Notes: a model not told the origin generated them from the sequence alone. A DNA stretch of 64,000 nt from Iodobacter fluviatilis (GCF_004194535.1 NZ_CP025781.1:1488001-1552000), one strand, 5' to 3'; positions 40,682-51,708 are shown, counted from the stretch's first letter. Translations and numbers: made by a program.

Positions 40682-40969
40682 TCATTCAATAACTTGCGGA
40701 ACAAGATATAAACCAGCCTCTACAGCTGGCGCAACAGCCTGCCAGTTTTCCCGACGATTTGGCTCGCACGCCACATCATCGCGCAAACGCAACATCACAT
40801 CTTGTGCATGGGCCATCGGCTCAATACCGCTGGTATCAACGGCCCGCATCTCTTCAATCAGAGTCAAAATTTGGTTTAACTGGCCTTGGGTGGCCGCTAA
40901 TTCATCACCCGTCACCGCAATGCGGGACAAGCGGGCGATGCGCGCCACATCTTCAATAGACAGGGACAT
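40682..40969 (-). CDS. gatC: Asp-tRNA(Asn)/Glu-tRNA(Gln) amidotransferase subunit C
   Basis: GatC (95 aa from ATG 40969), the small strap that holds GatA to GatB. It has MSLSIEDVARIARLSRIAVTGDEL, LNQILTLIEEMRAVDTSGIEPM and the C-terminal YLVPQVIE. The open frame has 24 extra upstream codons with no family support. It is first of gatCAB and divergent from mreB. Confidence 0.94.
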   Translation of the reverse strand: MSLSIEDVARIARLSRIAVTGDELAATQGQLNQILTLIEEMRAVDTSGIEPMAHAQDVMLRLRDDVACEPNRRENWQAVAPAVEAGLYLVPQVIE

Positions 40970-41340
40970 GTCGGATTTACCCCGTAAACATTTATTAACG
41001 TCAACTCGATAGGGTATCATATAGGGTTTGATTACTACCACCCGTCAATAGACTATGGTGGCAAAGCAATAGGTACATAGTGCCGCGGAACTTTTCTACC
41101 TGCATTGCCGCCAAATGCAGCAATTACGCTTAAAATAACGAACCTTTTTCCTGCCGCAGGCAGAAATACCGGTGATTTGCAATATATGCCATATAGGGTG
41201 GGCCTGTTTTAACGGGCGGCACTATTATGAAAAACCCGTGCGCGCAGTAGATTAACGAATAAAAACAATCTTGCTTTCAAGCAAGGGCAGCTCGAGCAAG
41301 AATAAGATATGTGAGTATTCCATCGCTAACCTAAGCACCA

Positions 41341-42554
<1,214 letters not shown>

Positions 42555-42599
42555 GTGATTAGCCCCCGGAAGTCTCGCCCCTTTATTGGTATGAAAGTT

Positions 42600-42720
42600 G
42601 TAGGGTAGGTTAGCCTTGGCTTTTCTTGGGCGTAGCCCACTATGGCGCATTAGTGCGTGGCTTAGAGCGATCCAAGCTTTGCAAGCCTCGCACGTTAGCC
42701 GCCTAACCCACCTTGCGAAA
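42600..42720. repeat. Intergenic inverted-repeat sequence between mreB and mreC
   Basis: About 120 bp beginning GTAGGGTAGGTTAG and ending CTAACCCACC, so the ends are complementary (AGGTTAG/CTAACCC region), with GGGCGTAGCCCA inside. It has the style of the GTAGGGTGGGTTAGC...GCGTAACCCACC dispersed repeats common in proteobacterial intergenic regions. It keeps the mreC frame open upstream, which explains an over-long reading of that gene. Confidence 0.45.
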
Positions 42721-42750
42721 CTTCACTTTAAGAATCACCGGCCTTCTTTC

Positions 42751-43641
42751 ATGCAAGCCTCTCAGCCCGCCTTTTTTAAGCAGGGACCAAAGCCGCTGAC
42801 GCGGTTTTTCCTGTTTTCCACCCTATCGATTTGTTTAATCGTTGGGGATGCCAACTATCAAATGCTTGGACCGGTACGCCAACAACTTTCCGTTTTACTC
42901 TATCCCCTGCAATGGCTGGTTACTGCGCCTTTTGAGTTAATCAAAGACACCAGCACCTTTTTATCAAGGCAAGCTGAATTACTCGGTGAAAATCGTAAGC
43001 TACACGACGCGCAATTAGTGGCTAGCGTAAATGCAATGAAGTTGAAAGCATTAGAAGCTGAAAACGCCAGGCTAAGGCTACTCAATACTATCCAAGCAAG
43101 CCAACCCAGCCAGCTCACAGAAATCCTCTATAACGGACGTGATCCATTTAGTGCGCGGCTGATTGTCGACCGTGGCGAGCGCTCAAATATTAAAGAAGGG
43201 CAAATTGCCGTTGATGCCAGCGGCGTGATTGGCCAAGTGGTGCGAGTGCAGCCTATGACCAGTGAGATCAGGCTTATTTCTGATCGCAACCATATGGTGC
43301 CAGTGCAAATTGAGCGCAACCAATTACGCACGGTGATTTATGGTATGGGCCGAGGTTTACCGCTAGAAATCCGCAATATGTCATCTAATTCAGAAATCAA
43401 AGAAGGCGATACGCTGATTACCTCTGGAATTGATGGCTTATATCCAGCAGGATTACCCGTCGCCAAAGTATTTAAAATTGAACGCAATACCGGCAATGCC
43501 TTTGCGCGGATTTATTGCACCCCGCTGGCAGGGATTGACCAGCATCGTTTCTTGCTGATACTAGATGCAAATCAGGCCGCAGCCCCCTACCCAAGCAACG
43601 CCTCTGATGTTGGCGCAATCAAAAAAAAGAAAGGTCGCTAA
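42751..43641 (+). CDS. mreC: Rod shape-determining protein MreC
   Basis: MreC (296 aa from ATG 42751, MQASQPAFFKQGPKPLTRFF), a bitopic inner-membrane scaffold of the elongasome. One membrane helix (about residues 18-38) is followed by a coiled coil (ELLGENRKLHDAQL...LEAENARLRLL) and the periplasmic beta domain with VIGQVVRVQPMTSEIRLISDRNHMVPVQ. A 45-codon upstream extension is translated repeat sequence and is not used. Its stop overlaps the mreD start (TAATG). Confidence 0.94.
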   Translation: MQASQPAFFKQGPKPLTRFFLFSTLSICLIVGDANYQMLGPVRQQLSVLLYPLQWLVTAPFELIKDTSTFLSRQAELLGENRKLHDAQLVASVNAMKLKALEAENARLRLLNTIQASQPSQLTEILYNGRDPFSARLIVDRGERSNIKEGQIAVDASGVIGQVVRVQPMTSEIRLISDRNHMVPVQIERNQLRTVIYGMGRGLPLEIRNMSSNSEIKEGDTLITSGIDGLYPAGLPVAKVFKIERNTGNAFARIYCTPLAGIDQHRFLLILDANQAAAPYPSNASDVGAIKKKKGR

Positions 43642-44147
43642 TGCCAATTTCACGCCAATTACTGCGCCCTGTAAGTAGCAGCTTTATTCTATTTACTTTT
43701 GTACTTTCTTTAAGCATTAACCTCTTGCCGTGGCAAGCGGGCTTAATTGGCTTTGCACCTGATTTTGTTGCACTGTTTATTATCTATTGGACACTCAATC
43801 AACCCCGCCGGATTGGTGTAGGCTGGGCTTTTTTCTTGGGCCTACTGATGGATGTGGCCGATGGCAATGTTCTTGGGCAGCACGCGCTTGCCTATACCGT
43901 CATTGCCTATTTAACCCTAGCTCGTCAGCGCCAATTAGCCGTATTCCCGTTTTGGCAACAAGCCTTTGTCGCTTTAGCCTTAATGCTAATAGGGCAAGTT
44001 CTAATGCTGAGCTTACGCATGCTAATGGGCGCCCCCTTCCCTGGCTGGGCTTATTTTGCAGGCTGCTGTGTTGCGGCTTTTATATGGCCACCACTATCCA
44101 ATATTTTGCTCTCCCATCAACGTAGACCAACGACTGAAGAACTATGA
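43641..44147 (+). CDS. mreD: Rod shape-determining protein MreD
   Basis: MreD (168 aa), a small polytopic inner-membrane protein with five or so hydrophobic segments. It has PDFVALFIIYWTLNQPRRIGVGWAFFLGLLMDVADGNVLGQHALAY, typical of the family. It overlaps mreC by one base and mrdA by four, so the shape genes are translationally coupled. Confidence 0.93.
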   Translation: MPISRQLLRPVSSSFILFTFVLSLSINLLPWQAGLIGFAPDFVALFIIYWTLNQPRRIGVGWAFFLGLLMDVADGNVLGQHALAYTVIAYLTLARQRQLAVFPFWQQAFVALALMLIGQVLMLSLRMLMGAPFPGWAYFAGCCVAAFIWPPLSNILLSHQRRPTTEEL

Positions 44148-46063
44148 GCCAGGGTGAGATTAAAAACCAGCACCGAGAGCGTTATGCTTTCCAGCTGCGA
44201 ATCATCGCGGCTGCCCTTTTTGTTTTATCTTTATTTACCCTGTTATTTGGCCGTTTCTTTTGGCTACAAGCGGTACAGCACGATAAATATATGACTTTGG
44301 CCGAGCAAAATCGTATTTCGCTCGTGCCTATTCCCCCCTCACGCGGCATTATTCGAGATAAAAATGGTGTCATTTTAGCGCATAATTTTTCTGCTTATAC
44401 CTTAGAAATTACGCCATCTAAGCAAGCTAATTTAGACGAAACAATTGAGCGGCTTTCTAGCATTGTTGAAATTACCGCAAAAGATAAGCGCCGCTTTAAA
44501 AAACTGCGTGAAGAAACTAAAGATTTTGAAACACTGCCGATTCGCACTCGTTTAAGCGATGAAGAAGTGGCGCGTTTTGCCGCTAATAGCTATCGCTTTC
44601 CTGGCGTAGAAATCAAAGCGCGTTTATTTAGGCATTATCCATTAGGCGAAATTGCCAGTCATTTAATTGGCTATATCGGCCGTATCAATGGCAAAGATTT
44701 AGAACAACTCGATGAAGATGGCGTGCTCGCCAATTATCGCGGTACCGATCATTTAGGCAAGATTGGTATTGAACAAAGCTATGAGCGTCAATTGCATGGC
44801 AAAACCGGTTTTGAAGAAGTGGAGATTGATTCAGGTGGCCGCGCCGTACGCACTTTGCGCCGAACTCCACCTATTCCAGGTAGCGATCTCACCCTATCGG
44901 TGGATATTAAACTACAGCAAGTTGTCGAAGATTTATTCGACAAACGCCGTGGCTCGCTCGTGGCCATCGATCCTAGAACTGGCGGCCTGCTGGCCATGGT
45001 TTCCAAACCAGGTTTTGATCCAAACTTATTTGTGGATGGAATTGATCCCTTAAGCTGGAATGAGCTCAATACCTCGCCAGATAAACCCTTGCTTAATCGA
45101 GCCATTCGAGGCGAATACCCACCGGGCTCAACCTTTAAGCCCTTTATGGCTATGGCCGCGCTGGAAGGTGATTTCCCGTTAACGCGGCAAACGATCAGCG
45201 ACCCAGGTTACTTTATGTATGGCAATAATAAATTTCGAGACTCGCATGCTGGTGGTTATGGCTCAATGAGTTTTGATCGCTCAATTATTGTCTCGAGCGA
45301 TACCTATTTTTATCAACTTGCCGTACAAATGGGCATCGACAATATCGCCAAATTTATGAAAACACTCGATTTTGGCAGCCCAACGGGGGTTGATTTAAAC
45401 GGCGAACGCGCGGGTATTTTACCTAGCCCCGAGTGGAAGAAAAAACGCTTCAAAACGCCTGCTACACAAAAATGGTATTCAGGTGAAACCGTGTCTATTG
45501 GTATTGGCCAAGGCTATAACAGCTATACCCCCATACAAATGGCACACGCCACCGCTACCTTGGCTAATCGTGGCGTGATGTTTCGCCCGCACGCCGTAAA
45601 TAAAATCATCGATCCAATTACTGGCATCGTCACAATGGTTGAGCCGCAACCTGTGCGTACCATGGCGTGGAAAAATGAAAACACCGAACGCGTCATTCGT
45701 GGCATGGCAGGGGTTATTCGGGAAGGAACTGGCGCGCGCACCTTTGCTGGCGCAAATTATATTGCCGCAGGTAAAACGGGAACAGCGCAGGTTTATAGCT
45801 TAAAAGGCAGCAAATATAATAAAAACATCAGTGAGCGCCTACGTGATCACTCTTGGTTTATTGTGTTTGCACCGGTAGACAAACCCACCATTGCGCTGGC
45901 CGTCATCGTAGAAAACGGTGGCTTTGGTGCGCAAGCAGCCGCCCCGATTGCAAGGCAAGCGCTGGATTTCTACCTAAACGGTAAGCTGCCTACCCCCCCT
46001 AAAACTAGCGGTGCAGCTTCAAGCGCAAGCAACGCCACCACTGAGGAGATCGTGGGTGATTAA
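44144..46063 (+). CDS. mrdA: Penicillin-binding protein 2 (peptidoglycan D,D-transpeptidase)
   Basis: PBP2 (639 aa), the elongasome transpeptidase. A cytoplasmic N-tail and one membrane helix (about residues 18-38) precede the pedestal (IPPSRGIIRDKNGVILAHNFSAY) and the transpeptidase domain. The active-site SxxK is at Ser329 (PPGSTFKPF), the SxN-type motif is SSDTYFYQ and the KTG triad is AAGKTGTAQVYSLKG. It is long at the C-terminus, with a Thr/Ser/Ala-rich tail. It overlaps mreD by 4 nt and rodA by 8 nt. Confidence 0.96.
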   Translation: MSQGEIKNQHRERYAFQLRIIAAALFVLSLFTLLFGRFFWLQAVQHDKYMTLAEQNRISLVPIPPSRGIIRDKNGVILAHNFSAYTLEITPSKQANLDETIERLSSIVEITAKDKRRFKKLREETKDFETLPIRTRLSDEEVARFAANSYRFPGVEIKARLFRHYPLGEIASHLIGYIGRINGKDLEQLDEDGVLANYRGTDHLGKIGIEQSYERQLHGKTGFEEVEIDSGGRAVRTLRRTPPIPGSDLTLSVDIKLQQVVEDLFDKRRGSLVAIDPRTGGLLAMVSKPGFDPNLFVDGIDPLSWNELNTSPDKPLLNRAIRGEYPPGSTFKPFMAMAALEGDFPLTRQTISDPGYFMYGNNKFRDSHAGGYGSMSFDRSIIVSSDTYFYQLAVQMGIDNIAKFMKTLDFGSPTGVDLNGERAGILPSPEWKKKRFKTPATQKWYSGETVSIGIGQGYNSYTPIQMAHATATLANRGVMFRPHAVNKIIDPITGIVTMVEPQPVRTMAWKNENTERVIRGMAGVIREGTGARTFAGANYIAAGKTGTAQVYSLKGSKYNKNISERLRDHSWFIVFAPVDKPTIALAVIVENGGFGAQAAAPIARQALDFYLNGKLPTPPKTSGAASSASNATTEEIVGD

Positions 46064-47168
46064 ACATCTATGGACTCGCTTTATTCGGCCAATCGATTCT
46101 TGGCTGCTTCTTTTTACCTGCTTAGTATTGCTGCTCTCCACGGTTCTGCTGTTTTCAGCATCCAATCGTGATATGGACATGATCATCAACAAAGTCACCT
46201 TTATGGGCATTGCACTCACGGTGATGTGGCTGGTGGCAAATACCTCACAACAAACCCTAATTCGGCTTGCCGTTCCTGCTTATATTGTCGGCTTACTGCT
46301 ACTAATTGCGGTGGCACTCTTTGGTGACATCAGCCATGGCGCACGACGCTGGCTGCATATTGGCGTCACAAAAATACAACCATCCGAGCTAATGAAGCTC
46401 GCCCTGCCGATGATGCTGGCTTGGTATTTCCATCATTTTGAAATCAGTATTCGCTGGAAGCACTATCTCTTTGCCTCGCTCCTGATAATCGTGCCAGTTG
46501 GCCTGATTATGAAACAGCCCGATTTAGGCACCAGCTTATTGATTGCCTCATCCGGCTTTTATGTGTTGTTTTTTGCAGGGCTTTCTTGGAAGTTTATTGG
46601 CCTGATGGGCGCAGCAGGTGGTGGCTTGGCTTATGTGGTAATGCACTGGAATTCTTGTGTGCAGATACTGCACGAATACCAATGCCGCCGTGTTGCCACC
46701 ATGCTCGATCCAATGCAAGATCCGCTAGGTGCCGGTTATCACATTATTCAAGGAACCATCGCAATTGGCTCAGGCGGTATTTTTGGTAAAGGTTGGCTCA
46801 ATGGCACACAAACCCATTTGGACTTTATTCCTGAGCGCACAACTGACTTTATCTTCGCCGTATTTGGCGAGGAATTTGGCCTCTTAGGCAATGCTATTTT
46901 ATTAGTTTTATATTTACTACTTATAGGCCGAGGCTTAGTGATAGCCAATAATGCCTCCACTTTATTTGGCAGACTGCTGGCAGGGGCCATTACCCTCACC
47001 TTCTTTACCTATGCCTTTGTCAATATGGGTATGGTTTCCGGCATCTTGCCGGTGGTTGGTGTGCCCCTCCCGCTGATATCTTATGGCGGCACATCGATGG
47101 TGTCGCTGCTCACCGGCTTTGGCCTCTTAATGAGTGTTCAAGGTGATCGCAAGTTGATGAAATCATGA
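46056..47168 (+). CDS. rodA: Peptidoglycan glycosyltransferase RodA
   Basis: RodA (370 aa), the SEDS-family glycosyltransferase partner of PBP2. I start it at GTG 46056, with GAGGAG seven bases upstream, inside the end of mrdA; the frame is open from 46011. About ten hydrophobic segments are seen. SEDS signatures are RWLHIGVTKIQPSELMKLALP, KQPDLGTSLL, ERTTDFIFAVFGEEFGLLG and the C-terminal GILPVVGVPLPLISYGGTSMV. Confidence 0.95.
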   Translation: MIKHLWTRFIRPIDSWLLLFTCLVLLLSTVLLFSASNRDMDMIINKVTFMGIALTVMWLVANTSQQTLIRLAVPAYIVGLLLLIAVALFGDISHGARRWLHIGVTKIQPSELMKLALPMMLAWYFHHFEISIRWKHYLFASLLIIVPVGLIMKQPDLGTSLLIASSGFYVLFFAGLSWKFIGLMGAAGGGLAYVVMHWNSCVQILHEYQCRRVATMLDPMQDPLGAGYHIIQGTIAIGSGGIFGKGWLNGTQTHLDFIPERTTDFIFAVFGEEFGLLGNAILLVLYLLLIGRGLVIANNASTLFGRLLAGAITLTFFTYAFVNMGMVSGILPVVGVPLPLISYGGTSMVSLLTGFGLLMSVQGDRKLMKS

Positions 47169-48097
47169 AGCATAAAAATTATTCCGCACTCATTGCGGCC
47201 TTACTGCTCGCGGCATGCTCCACCACACCACCACCGCCAAGCAAACCTTTACCAAGCAAGCCCACCACTACGGGCGCAACAACTCCTGCGCAATATAGCT
47301 GCAATTACACCGCCAAAGGCAGTGGAGCGTTTTATAAAGACGATGGCCCGATGGATTCATTCCCTTCTGGAATCGATCAAGTCCCAGAACCCGTGCCACG
47401 CTGGGAACCCCTGCATCGCTGGGCCAATAATCCCTACACCGTGCTCGGGCAAAACTTCACCCCTCTGCCACGCCCAGGCGAATTAAAACAGCAAGGTACG
47501 GCCTCTTGGTATGGCAGAAAATTTCACGGGCAAAAAACTTCAACCGGTGAAATTTACGATATGTTCGCCATTACCGCAGCGCACCCCACCCTGCCCCTAC
47601 CCTCCTATGCCCGTGTCACCAATGTAAAGAATGGCCGCAGCATTATTGTTCGGGTGAACGATAGAGGCCCATTTTTGCATGGCCGAGTGATAGATTTATC
47701 GTTTCTAGCTGCCTGCCGCCTAGGCTACACCATGGATGGTAGTGCCGAGGTAACTGTAGAAAGCCTACTCGCCAGCGACACTCCAAGCGTCGTTGCGGCC
47801 GCCGTAAAACCTGTAACCAACGCCCAAATCAGCCCAGCTAAAGCAATTCCCTTGGCAGACAGTGGCAATGGCTCGGTCTATTTACAGCTCGGCGCTTTTG
47901 GCTCTTTAGCCAATGCAGAAAGCTTTCGAGATCATCTATCCACCCAGCTTGATCGTGATGTAAATAAATTATTGATTCAAAGCACAGGCGCTTTACACCG
48001 CGTTCGGCTTGGGCCGTATCCAGATAGGCAAAGCGCTCAGCTTGCCGCAGACAGAATCAGTGGCGAGCATCAGCTCGCTAGCATGGTCAGCCACTAG
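47165..48097 (+). CDS. rlpA: RlpA-like septal lytic transglycosylase lipoprotein
   Basis: RlpA (310 aa), an outer-membrane lipoprotein that cleaves denuded glycan strands. It has a lipoprotein signal with lipobox LAAC (Cys18), a proline-rich linker, the double-psi barrel (GTASWYGRKFHGQKTSTGEIYDM...VNDRGPFLHGRVIDLSFLAA, about 107-180) and a C-terminal SPOR domain (about 235-308). Its ATG overlaps the rodA stop. The TAG stop codon is part of the CTAG flank of a MITE, so the reading frame now ends exactly at the insertion; the original C-terminus may have been slightly different. Confidence 0.95.
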   Translation: MKHKNYSALIAALLLAACSTTPPPPSKPLPSKPTTTGATTPAQYSCNYTAKGSGAFYKDDGPMDSFPSGIDQVPEPVPRWEPLHRWANNPYTVLGQNFTPLPRPGELKQQGTASWYGRKFHGQKTSTGEIYDMFAITAAHPTLPLPSYARVTNVKNGRSIIVRVNDRGPFLHGRVIDLSFLAACRLGYTMDGSAEVTVESLLASDTPSVVAAAVKPVTNAQISPAKAIPLADSGNGSVYLQLGAFGSLANAESFRDHLSTQLDRDVNKLLIQSTGALHRVRLGPYPDRQSAQLAADRISGEHQLASMVSH

Positions 48098-48261
48098 CAG
48101 CCTGTCGGACTTAAGCGATCGTAGCGAGGGAAAGACCGGTTTGAGACAGATTTAGCGGGTTTTTGAGGCGAATAGCTGGCTATTCAACGAGAAAATGCGT
48201 GAAATATGGCCAAATCCGGCTTTTCCGTAGTAGATCAGTCTTAAGTCCGACAGGCTGCTAG
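48094..48261. mobile_element. MITE-like element A, copy 1 (160 bp, CTAG-flanked)
   Basis: A non-coding 160-bp element (48098-48257) with perfect 18-bp terminal inverted repeats beginning CAGCCTGTCGGACTTAAG, flanked by CTAG on both sides. Inside is a small GAATAGC/GCTATTC hairpin. A second copy at 55418-55577 has the same length and differs at only five positions. No transposase is encoded. The left CTAG includes the rlpA stop codon. Confidence 0.9.
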
Positions 48262-48307
48262 CATACATATCCCTCACCGCCCCCACTCCCAGTGGGGGCG
48301 TGCTCAT

Positions 48308-48873
48308 GGGCTTTGTTGCGCAAATCTGCCAAGCCTTACTGCGGTTAGAATGAACGCATGAGCAAGCCTGAATCGAGCAAGCGAAGGAGGCAAGCTGAAT
48401 TTAGCGACACTGCCATTCAGTTTTGCTTAACTACAAGTGTCTATTTAATCTCCCGCTACGCCAAACAATAGGCTTTGTAGAAAGCGGGCTTCGACTCGCC
48501 AATTTTGATTGGAAAGTACCTGACTCCAGCACGCTCTGCCGATGACAAAAACGTCTTAAGGCCGTCATCTCGGCACAAAAAGCATGGGTGTCAAGATGCG
48601 GAGCGAAGGCGAGCGGAAAACTAAAAAACATAGCGTGGAATATCGTCGGCAATGGCGTAAAGTCCACATCGGTATTGATGCTGAAACCCTTGAAATATGT
48701 GCCATTGAGGTGATGAGTAACGCCAGGGGCGATGCACAAGTTTTGCCTGATATGATTGAGCAGATGCCGGAGGATGAAGTGCTGGTTTCCGTGCATGGTG
48801 ATGGTGCACGTAGCGTAAATCGGTATGGGGTTTGAGGCGGTTCGTTCTTAAATTTATTTGTGCAACAAAGCCC
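48308..48873 (+). mobile_element. Internally deleted IS5-family insertion sequence
   Basis: A 566-bp relic with terminal inverted repeats GGGCTTTGTTGCGCAAAT (48308) and ATTTGTGCAACAAAGCCC (48856-48873), 17 of 18 matching. Between them is a broken IS5-family transposase in plus orientation. Both ends are still recognisable, but about half of a normal ~1-kb element is missing. I see no clear target duplication. Confidence 0.8.
48360..48834 (+). pseudogene. Fragmented IS5-family transposase
   Basis: The N-terminal part reads FSDTAIQFCLTTSVYLISRY and continues GFVESGLRLANFDWKVPDSSTL with in-frame stops. The first catalytic region (LLxDSTGIK) survives only as MGVKMRSEGE. A later segment, RRQWRKVHIGIDAETLEICAIEV, leads to DEVLVSVHGDGA, after which the C-terminal third is absent. 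It cannot be active. Family placement rests on WRKVHIGIDAETLEI. Confidence 0.78.
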
Positions 48874-49022
48874 GTAGAAACCAGAGAGTAACTGGCGCTC
48901 TTAAATGTAAACACCTATTTCTTCAATACAAGGCTATTTATTTAGCCAGCCAATTACTGCGAATAGCTTTAAAGAACTACTTAGAAACAATTAACATTTG
49001 AATAAATAAGCCTTCTGGCGCT

Positions 49023-49075
49023 GAGTAAAATAAAGCCCAAAAAAACCATGAAGAATATTGGACTTTATTTTACTC
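49023..49075 (-). terminator. Hairpin downstream of the ACBP gene
   Basis: A long AT-rich stem of 18 bp with one mismatch (GAGTAAAATAAAG.CCAA/TTGG.CTTTATTTTACTC) and a 17-nt loop, 27 bp after the ACBP stop. A 3'-flanking T-run is lacking, so it may stabilise the transcript rather than terminate it strongly. The 150 bp to its left hold nothing recognisable. Confidence 0.55.
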
Positions 49076-49101
49076 AACCCAAATCACGCCAAGCCTATTT
49101 T

Positions 49102-49368
49102 TTATTCGTCGTTCGCTTTTAATTCAGTGACTAAGTCAATATAAGCTTGCTTAGCAGCATCAGCAGCCATGCCATTAAGCTCTGACCAAGCGTCAAATTT
49201 AGCGCGAGCCACAAACTGAATGGCCGATGGGCGATCACCACTTACATCACCTTCTGCAGCTTGTTTAAACAAAGAATATAACTTGAGCTTAGTCGATACA
49301 TCTGGCGCATCGTTCAGTTTAACCACATCATCTTGCGCAATTTGAAACAGGGAATCGAGATCAGACAT
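49102..49368 (-). CDS. Acyl-CoA-binding protein
   Basis: An ACBP-family four-helix protein (88 aa from ATG 49368, GGAG eight bases upstream). It has LKLYSLFKQAAEGDVSGDRPSAIQFVARAKFDAWSELNGM and DLVTEL at the end, with the Tyr and Lys positions used for acyl-CoA binding. It buffers and delivers long-chain acyl-CoA esters. Bacterial ACBPs are patchy in distribution. It is a single-gene unit. Confidence 0.9.
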   Translation of the reverse strand: MSDLDSLFQIAQDDVVKLNDAPDVSTKLKLYSLFKQAAEGDVSGDRPSAIQFVARAKFDAWSELNGMAADAAKQAYIDLVTELKANDE

Positions 49369-49468
49369 TATTGTTCTCCAAAGCAAGGATTAAACGATCG
49401 TTTTAATAGGCAAAAGTATAGCCTGAGCGCCAAGATAAACCAAGCGACTCAGGCCTTGTTGATATCCC

Positions 49469-50746
49469 TTACTCGCTAAATTGGTACACCCGCTTCCCTT
49501 TCACCAAGGTATGCATCACGCGCCCTTTCATCTCCATCCCTACAAACGGCGTGTTTTTACCTTGGCTTTTTAAGGCTGCGGGCGTCACTTGCCAATGAGC
49601 TTCTGGATCGAAAATCACCAAGTCTGCACGATTACCCACAGCTAAACCCGCATCAAAGCCCAGCATTTTTGCCGGTATGGCGCTGATTTTAGCCAAAGCT
49701 TGTGACAACGGAATATGTTGGCGCTCAGCCCAAGCAAGGGTCAGTGGCAGCAGCAGCTCTAGCCCCGTTGCGCCAGGCTCTGCCTCTGCAAACGGCAGCA
49801 ACTTACCATCATCATCGATTGGACTATGATCGGAGCAAATAGCATCGATCGTTCCATCTGCCAAAGCCGTCACAATCGCATCACGGTCACGCACGGAGCG
49901 CAGCGGCGGGTCAAAACGATAGTTGCTATCAAAAAAACCAATATCCACATCGGCCAAATGTATATGGTTGATGCTCACATCACAAGTAATCGGCAAGCCT
50001 TGCTTTTTAGCAGTACGCACCAAATCTAAACCCGCCATCGAGGAAAGACGGCATAGATGCACACGCGCGCCAGTTTCTTTCATCAGCAGCAAAATATTAG
50101 AAATCGCCACGGTTTCTGCCAACACCGGAATGCCCACCAGCCCTAGACGAGTCGCGTAATCGCCGTCATGCGCCACACCCGTATTTAAATCTGCATCCTG
50201 CGGCAGCAAACGCAAAGCCACATTAAAAGTGGCGGCATATTGCATAGCCCGATACAAAATCTGTAAATCGCCAACCGCCTGATCGCCCTGCGAAAACGCC
50301 ACACAGCCAGCATCACGCAACTCGGCCATTTCGGTGAGCTCTTTACCTTTTAGCTGACGGCTTAAAGCGCCAACCGGGTAGAGGCGAGCGAGATCAAGGT
50401 TTTTTGCCCGCTGACGCAGCATAGTAACGAGGCTAGGCTCGTCGAGTGGCGGATCGGTATCTGGCGGACACACAATACTTGTAACGCCACCGGCCACCGC
50501 AGCGGCCATTTCAGACGCCAAGGTGGCTTTATATTCAAAGCCCGGCTCACGCAAACGCGCAGCTAAATCGACTAAACCTGGGCTAACCAACAAACCCTTG
50601 GCATTGATGGTTTCATCGCAGATGAAACCATCAGGAGCAGCACCCACGCCAACAATTTTCCCGTCCGCAAGATATAAGTCGGCAGCTTGGTCAGTGTTGT
50701 GCAGCGGGTCAATCAGACGGCCACCAAGAATTGCTACGTTTTTCAT
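49469..50746 (-). CDS. pyrX: Dihydroorotase-like protein, probably catalytically inactive (PyrX/PyrC' type)
   Basis: An amidohydrolase-fold dihydroorotase homologue (425 aa). The first metal site, normally DxHxHxREPG, reads D60-L-A-A-R-L-R-E-P-G, so both histidines are replaced (Ala62, Arg64). The downstream DHSP region is kept ([13 protein letters not shown]). In Pseudomonas and some betaproteobacteria such an inactive DHOase, encoded next to pyrB, forms the structural partner of aspartate transcarbamoylase. Here it overlaps pyrB by 4 nt. A genuine pyrC is therefore expected elsewhere. Confidence 0.88.
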   Translation of the reverse strand: MKNVAILGGRLIDPLHNTDQAADLYLADGKIVGVGAAPDGFICDETINAKGLLVSPGLVDLAARLREPGFEYKATLASEMAAAVAGGVTSIVCPPDTDPPLDEPSLVTMLRQRAKNLDLARLYPVGALSRQLKGKELTEMAELRDAGCVAFSQGDQAVGDLQILYRAMQYAATFNVALRLLPQDADLNTGVAHDGDYATRLGLVGIPVLAETVAISNILLLMKETGARVHLCRLSSMAGLDLVRTAKKQGLPITCDVSINHIHLADVDIGFFDSNYRFDPPLRSVRDRDAIVTALADGTIDAICSDHSPIDDDGKLLPFAEAEPGATGLELLLPLTLAWAERQHIPLSQALAKISAIPAKMLGFDAGLAVGNRADLVIFDPEAHWQVTPAALKSQGKNTPFVGMEMKGRVMHTLVKGKRVYQFSE

Positions 50747-51708
50747 GCTTGGCTCGCTTTCTGATTACGGGCAACAATCGCTAGCACGGCCATACGTACA
50801 GCGATACCAAAGGTTACTTGCGGCAAGATCACCGCTTGCGGGCCATCGGCCACAGCAGAATCGATCTCTACGCCACGATTCATCGGGCCGGGGTGCATCA
50901 CGATGGCATCGGGCTTAGCCAGCGCCAGTTTTTCTGGGGTAAGGCCGTAATACTTAAAGAACTCTTGAGTCGATGGCAAAAAAGCCCCCGCCATACGCTC
51001 ATTTTGCAAACGCAGCATGGCGATCACATCCACATCTTTCAGGCCTTCGGCCATATCGTGATACACATGCACGCCCAGCTGCTCGATGCCGGTCGGCAGC
51101 AAGGTTTTAGGCGCAATCACACGGATTTCTGGGCAGCCTAATGTGCTCAGCGCATGGATTTGCGAGCGCGCCACGCGCGAATGCAGAACATCGCCGACAA
51201 TCGCCACGCGCAGCTTGGTAAAGTCGCCCTTAAAGTGGCGGATGGTAAACATATCCAGCATGGCTTGCGTAGGGTGAGCATGGCGGCCGTCCCCTGCATT
51301 CACCACCCCAATGCCTTTCTTTACATGCCTGGCAATCAAATGCGCCGCGCCTGATTCTGAATGGCGCACCACAAATAGATTAGCGCCCATTGCTTCCAGA
51401 TTGTGGATGGTATCAAGCAGGGTTTCGCCCTTGGCGGTGCTGGAGGCTTGAATATTGAGGCTGGATACATCGCCGCTTAAGCGCTTTGCAGCCAGCTCAA
51501 AGGTCGTACGGGTGCGGGTCGAGTTTTCAAAAAATAAATTAAAAACGGAAGTACCAGCCAGATTTTGCCATTTGTGGTTCAGTAATTCGCCGTTCTCAAC
51601 GTATTCGGCCGCCTGATCGAGGATTTGGGTCAGGATGCGCTTTGGCAAGCCTTCAGTAGTCAGTAGATGGATCAGCTCACCTTGAGCATTTAACTGCGGG
51701 TTATACAT
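50743..51708 (-). CDS. pyrB: Aspartate transcarbamoylase catalytic subunit
   Basis: PyrB (321 aa from ATG 51708; other starts lie at 51714 and 51726). It catalyses the committed step of pyrimidine synthesis. It has the carbamoyl-phosphate loop [30 protein letters not shown], the [12 protein letters not shown] block and the C-terminal [15 protein letters not shown]. It overlaps ruvX by 8 nt upstream and pyrX by 4 nt downstream. No pyrR or regulatory subunit gene is seen. Confidence 0.97.
   Translation of the reverse strand: MYNPQLNAQGELIHLLTTEGLPKRILTQILDQAAEYVENGELLNHKWQNLAGTSVFNLFFENSTRTRTTFELAAKRLSGDVSSLNIQASSTAKGETLLDTIHNLEAMGANLFVVRHSESGAAHLIARHVKKGIGVVNAGDGRHAHPTQAMLDMFTIRHFKGDFTKLRVAIVGDVLHSRVARSQIHALSTLGCPEIRVIAPKTLLPTGIEQLGVHVYHDMAEGLKDVDVIAMLRLQNERMAGAFLPSTQEFFKYYGLTPEKLALAKPDAIVMHPGPMNRGVEIDSAVADGPQAVILPQVTFGIAVRMAVLAIVARNQKASQA

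Noticed and set aside
42616-42750. 45-residue N-terminal extension of MreC
   Set aside because: It is translated from an intergenic inverted repeat; MQASQPAFF at 42751 followed by the membrane helix is the expected start.
48308-48873. Target duplication for the IS5 relic
   Set aside because: The flanks (CTCAT and GTAGA) do not match, so no duplication is claimed.
48431-48914. Minus-strand open frames over the IS5 relic
   Set aside because: The plus strand gives recognisable IS5 transposase segments; the minus frames are shadows.
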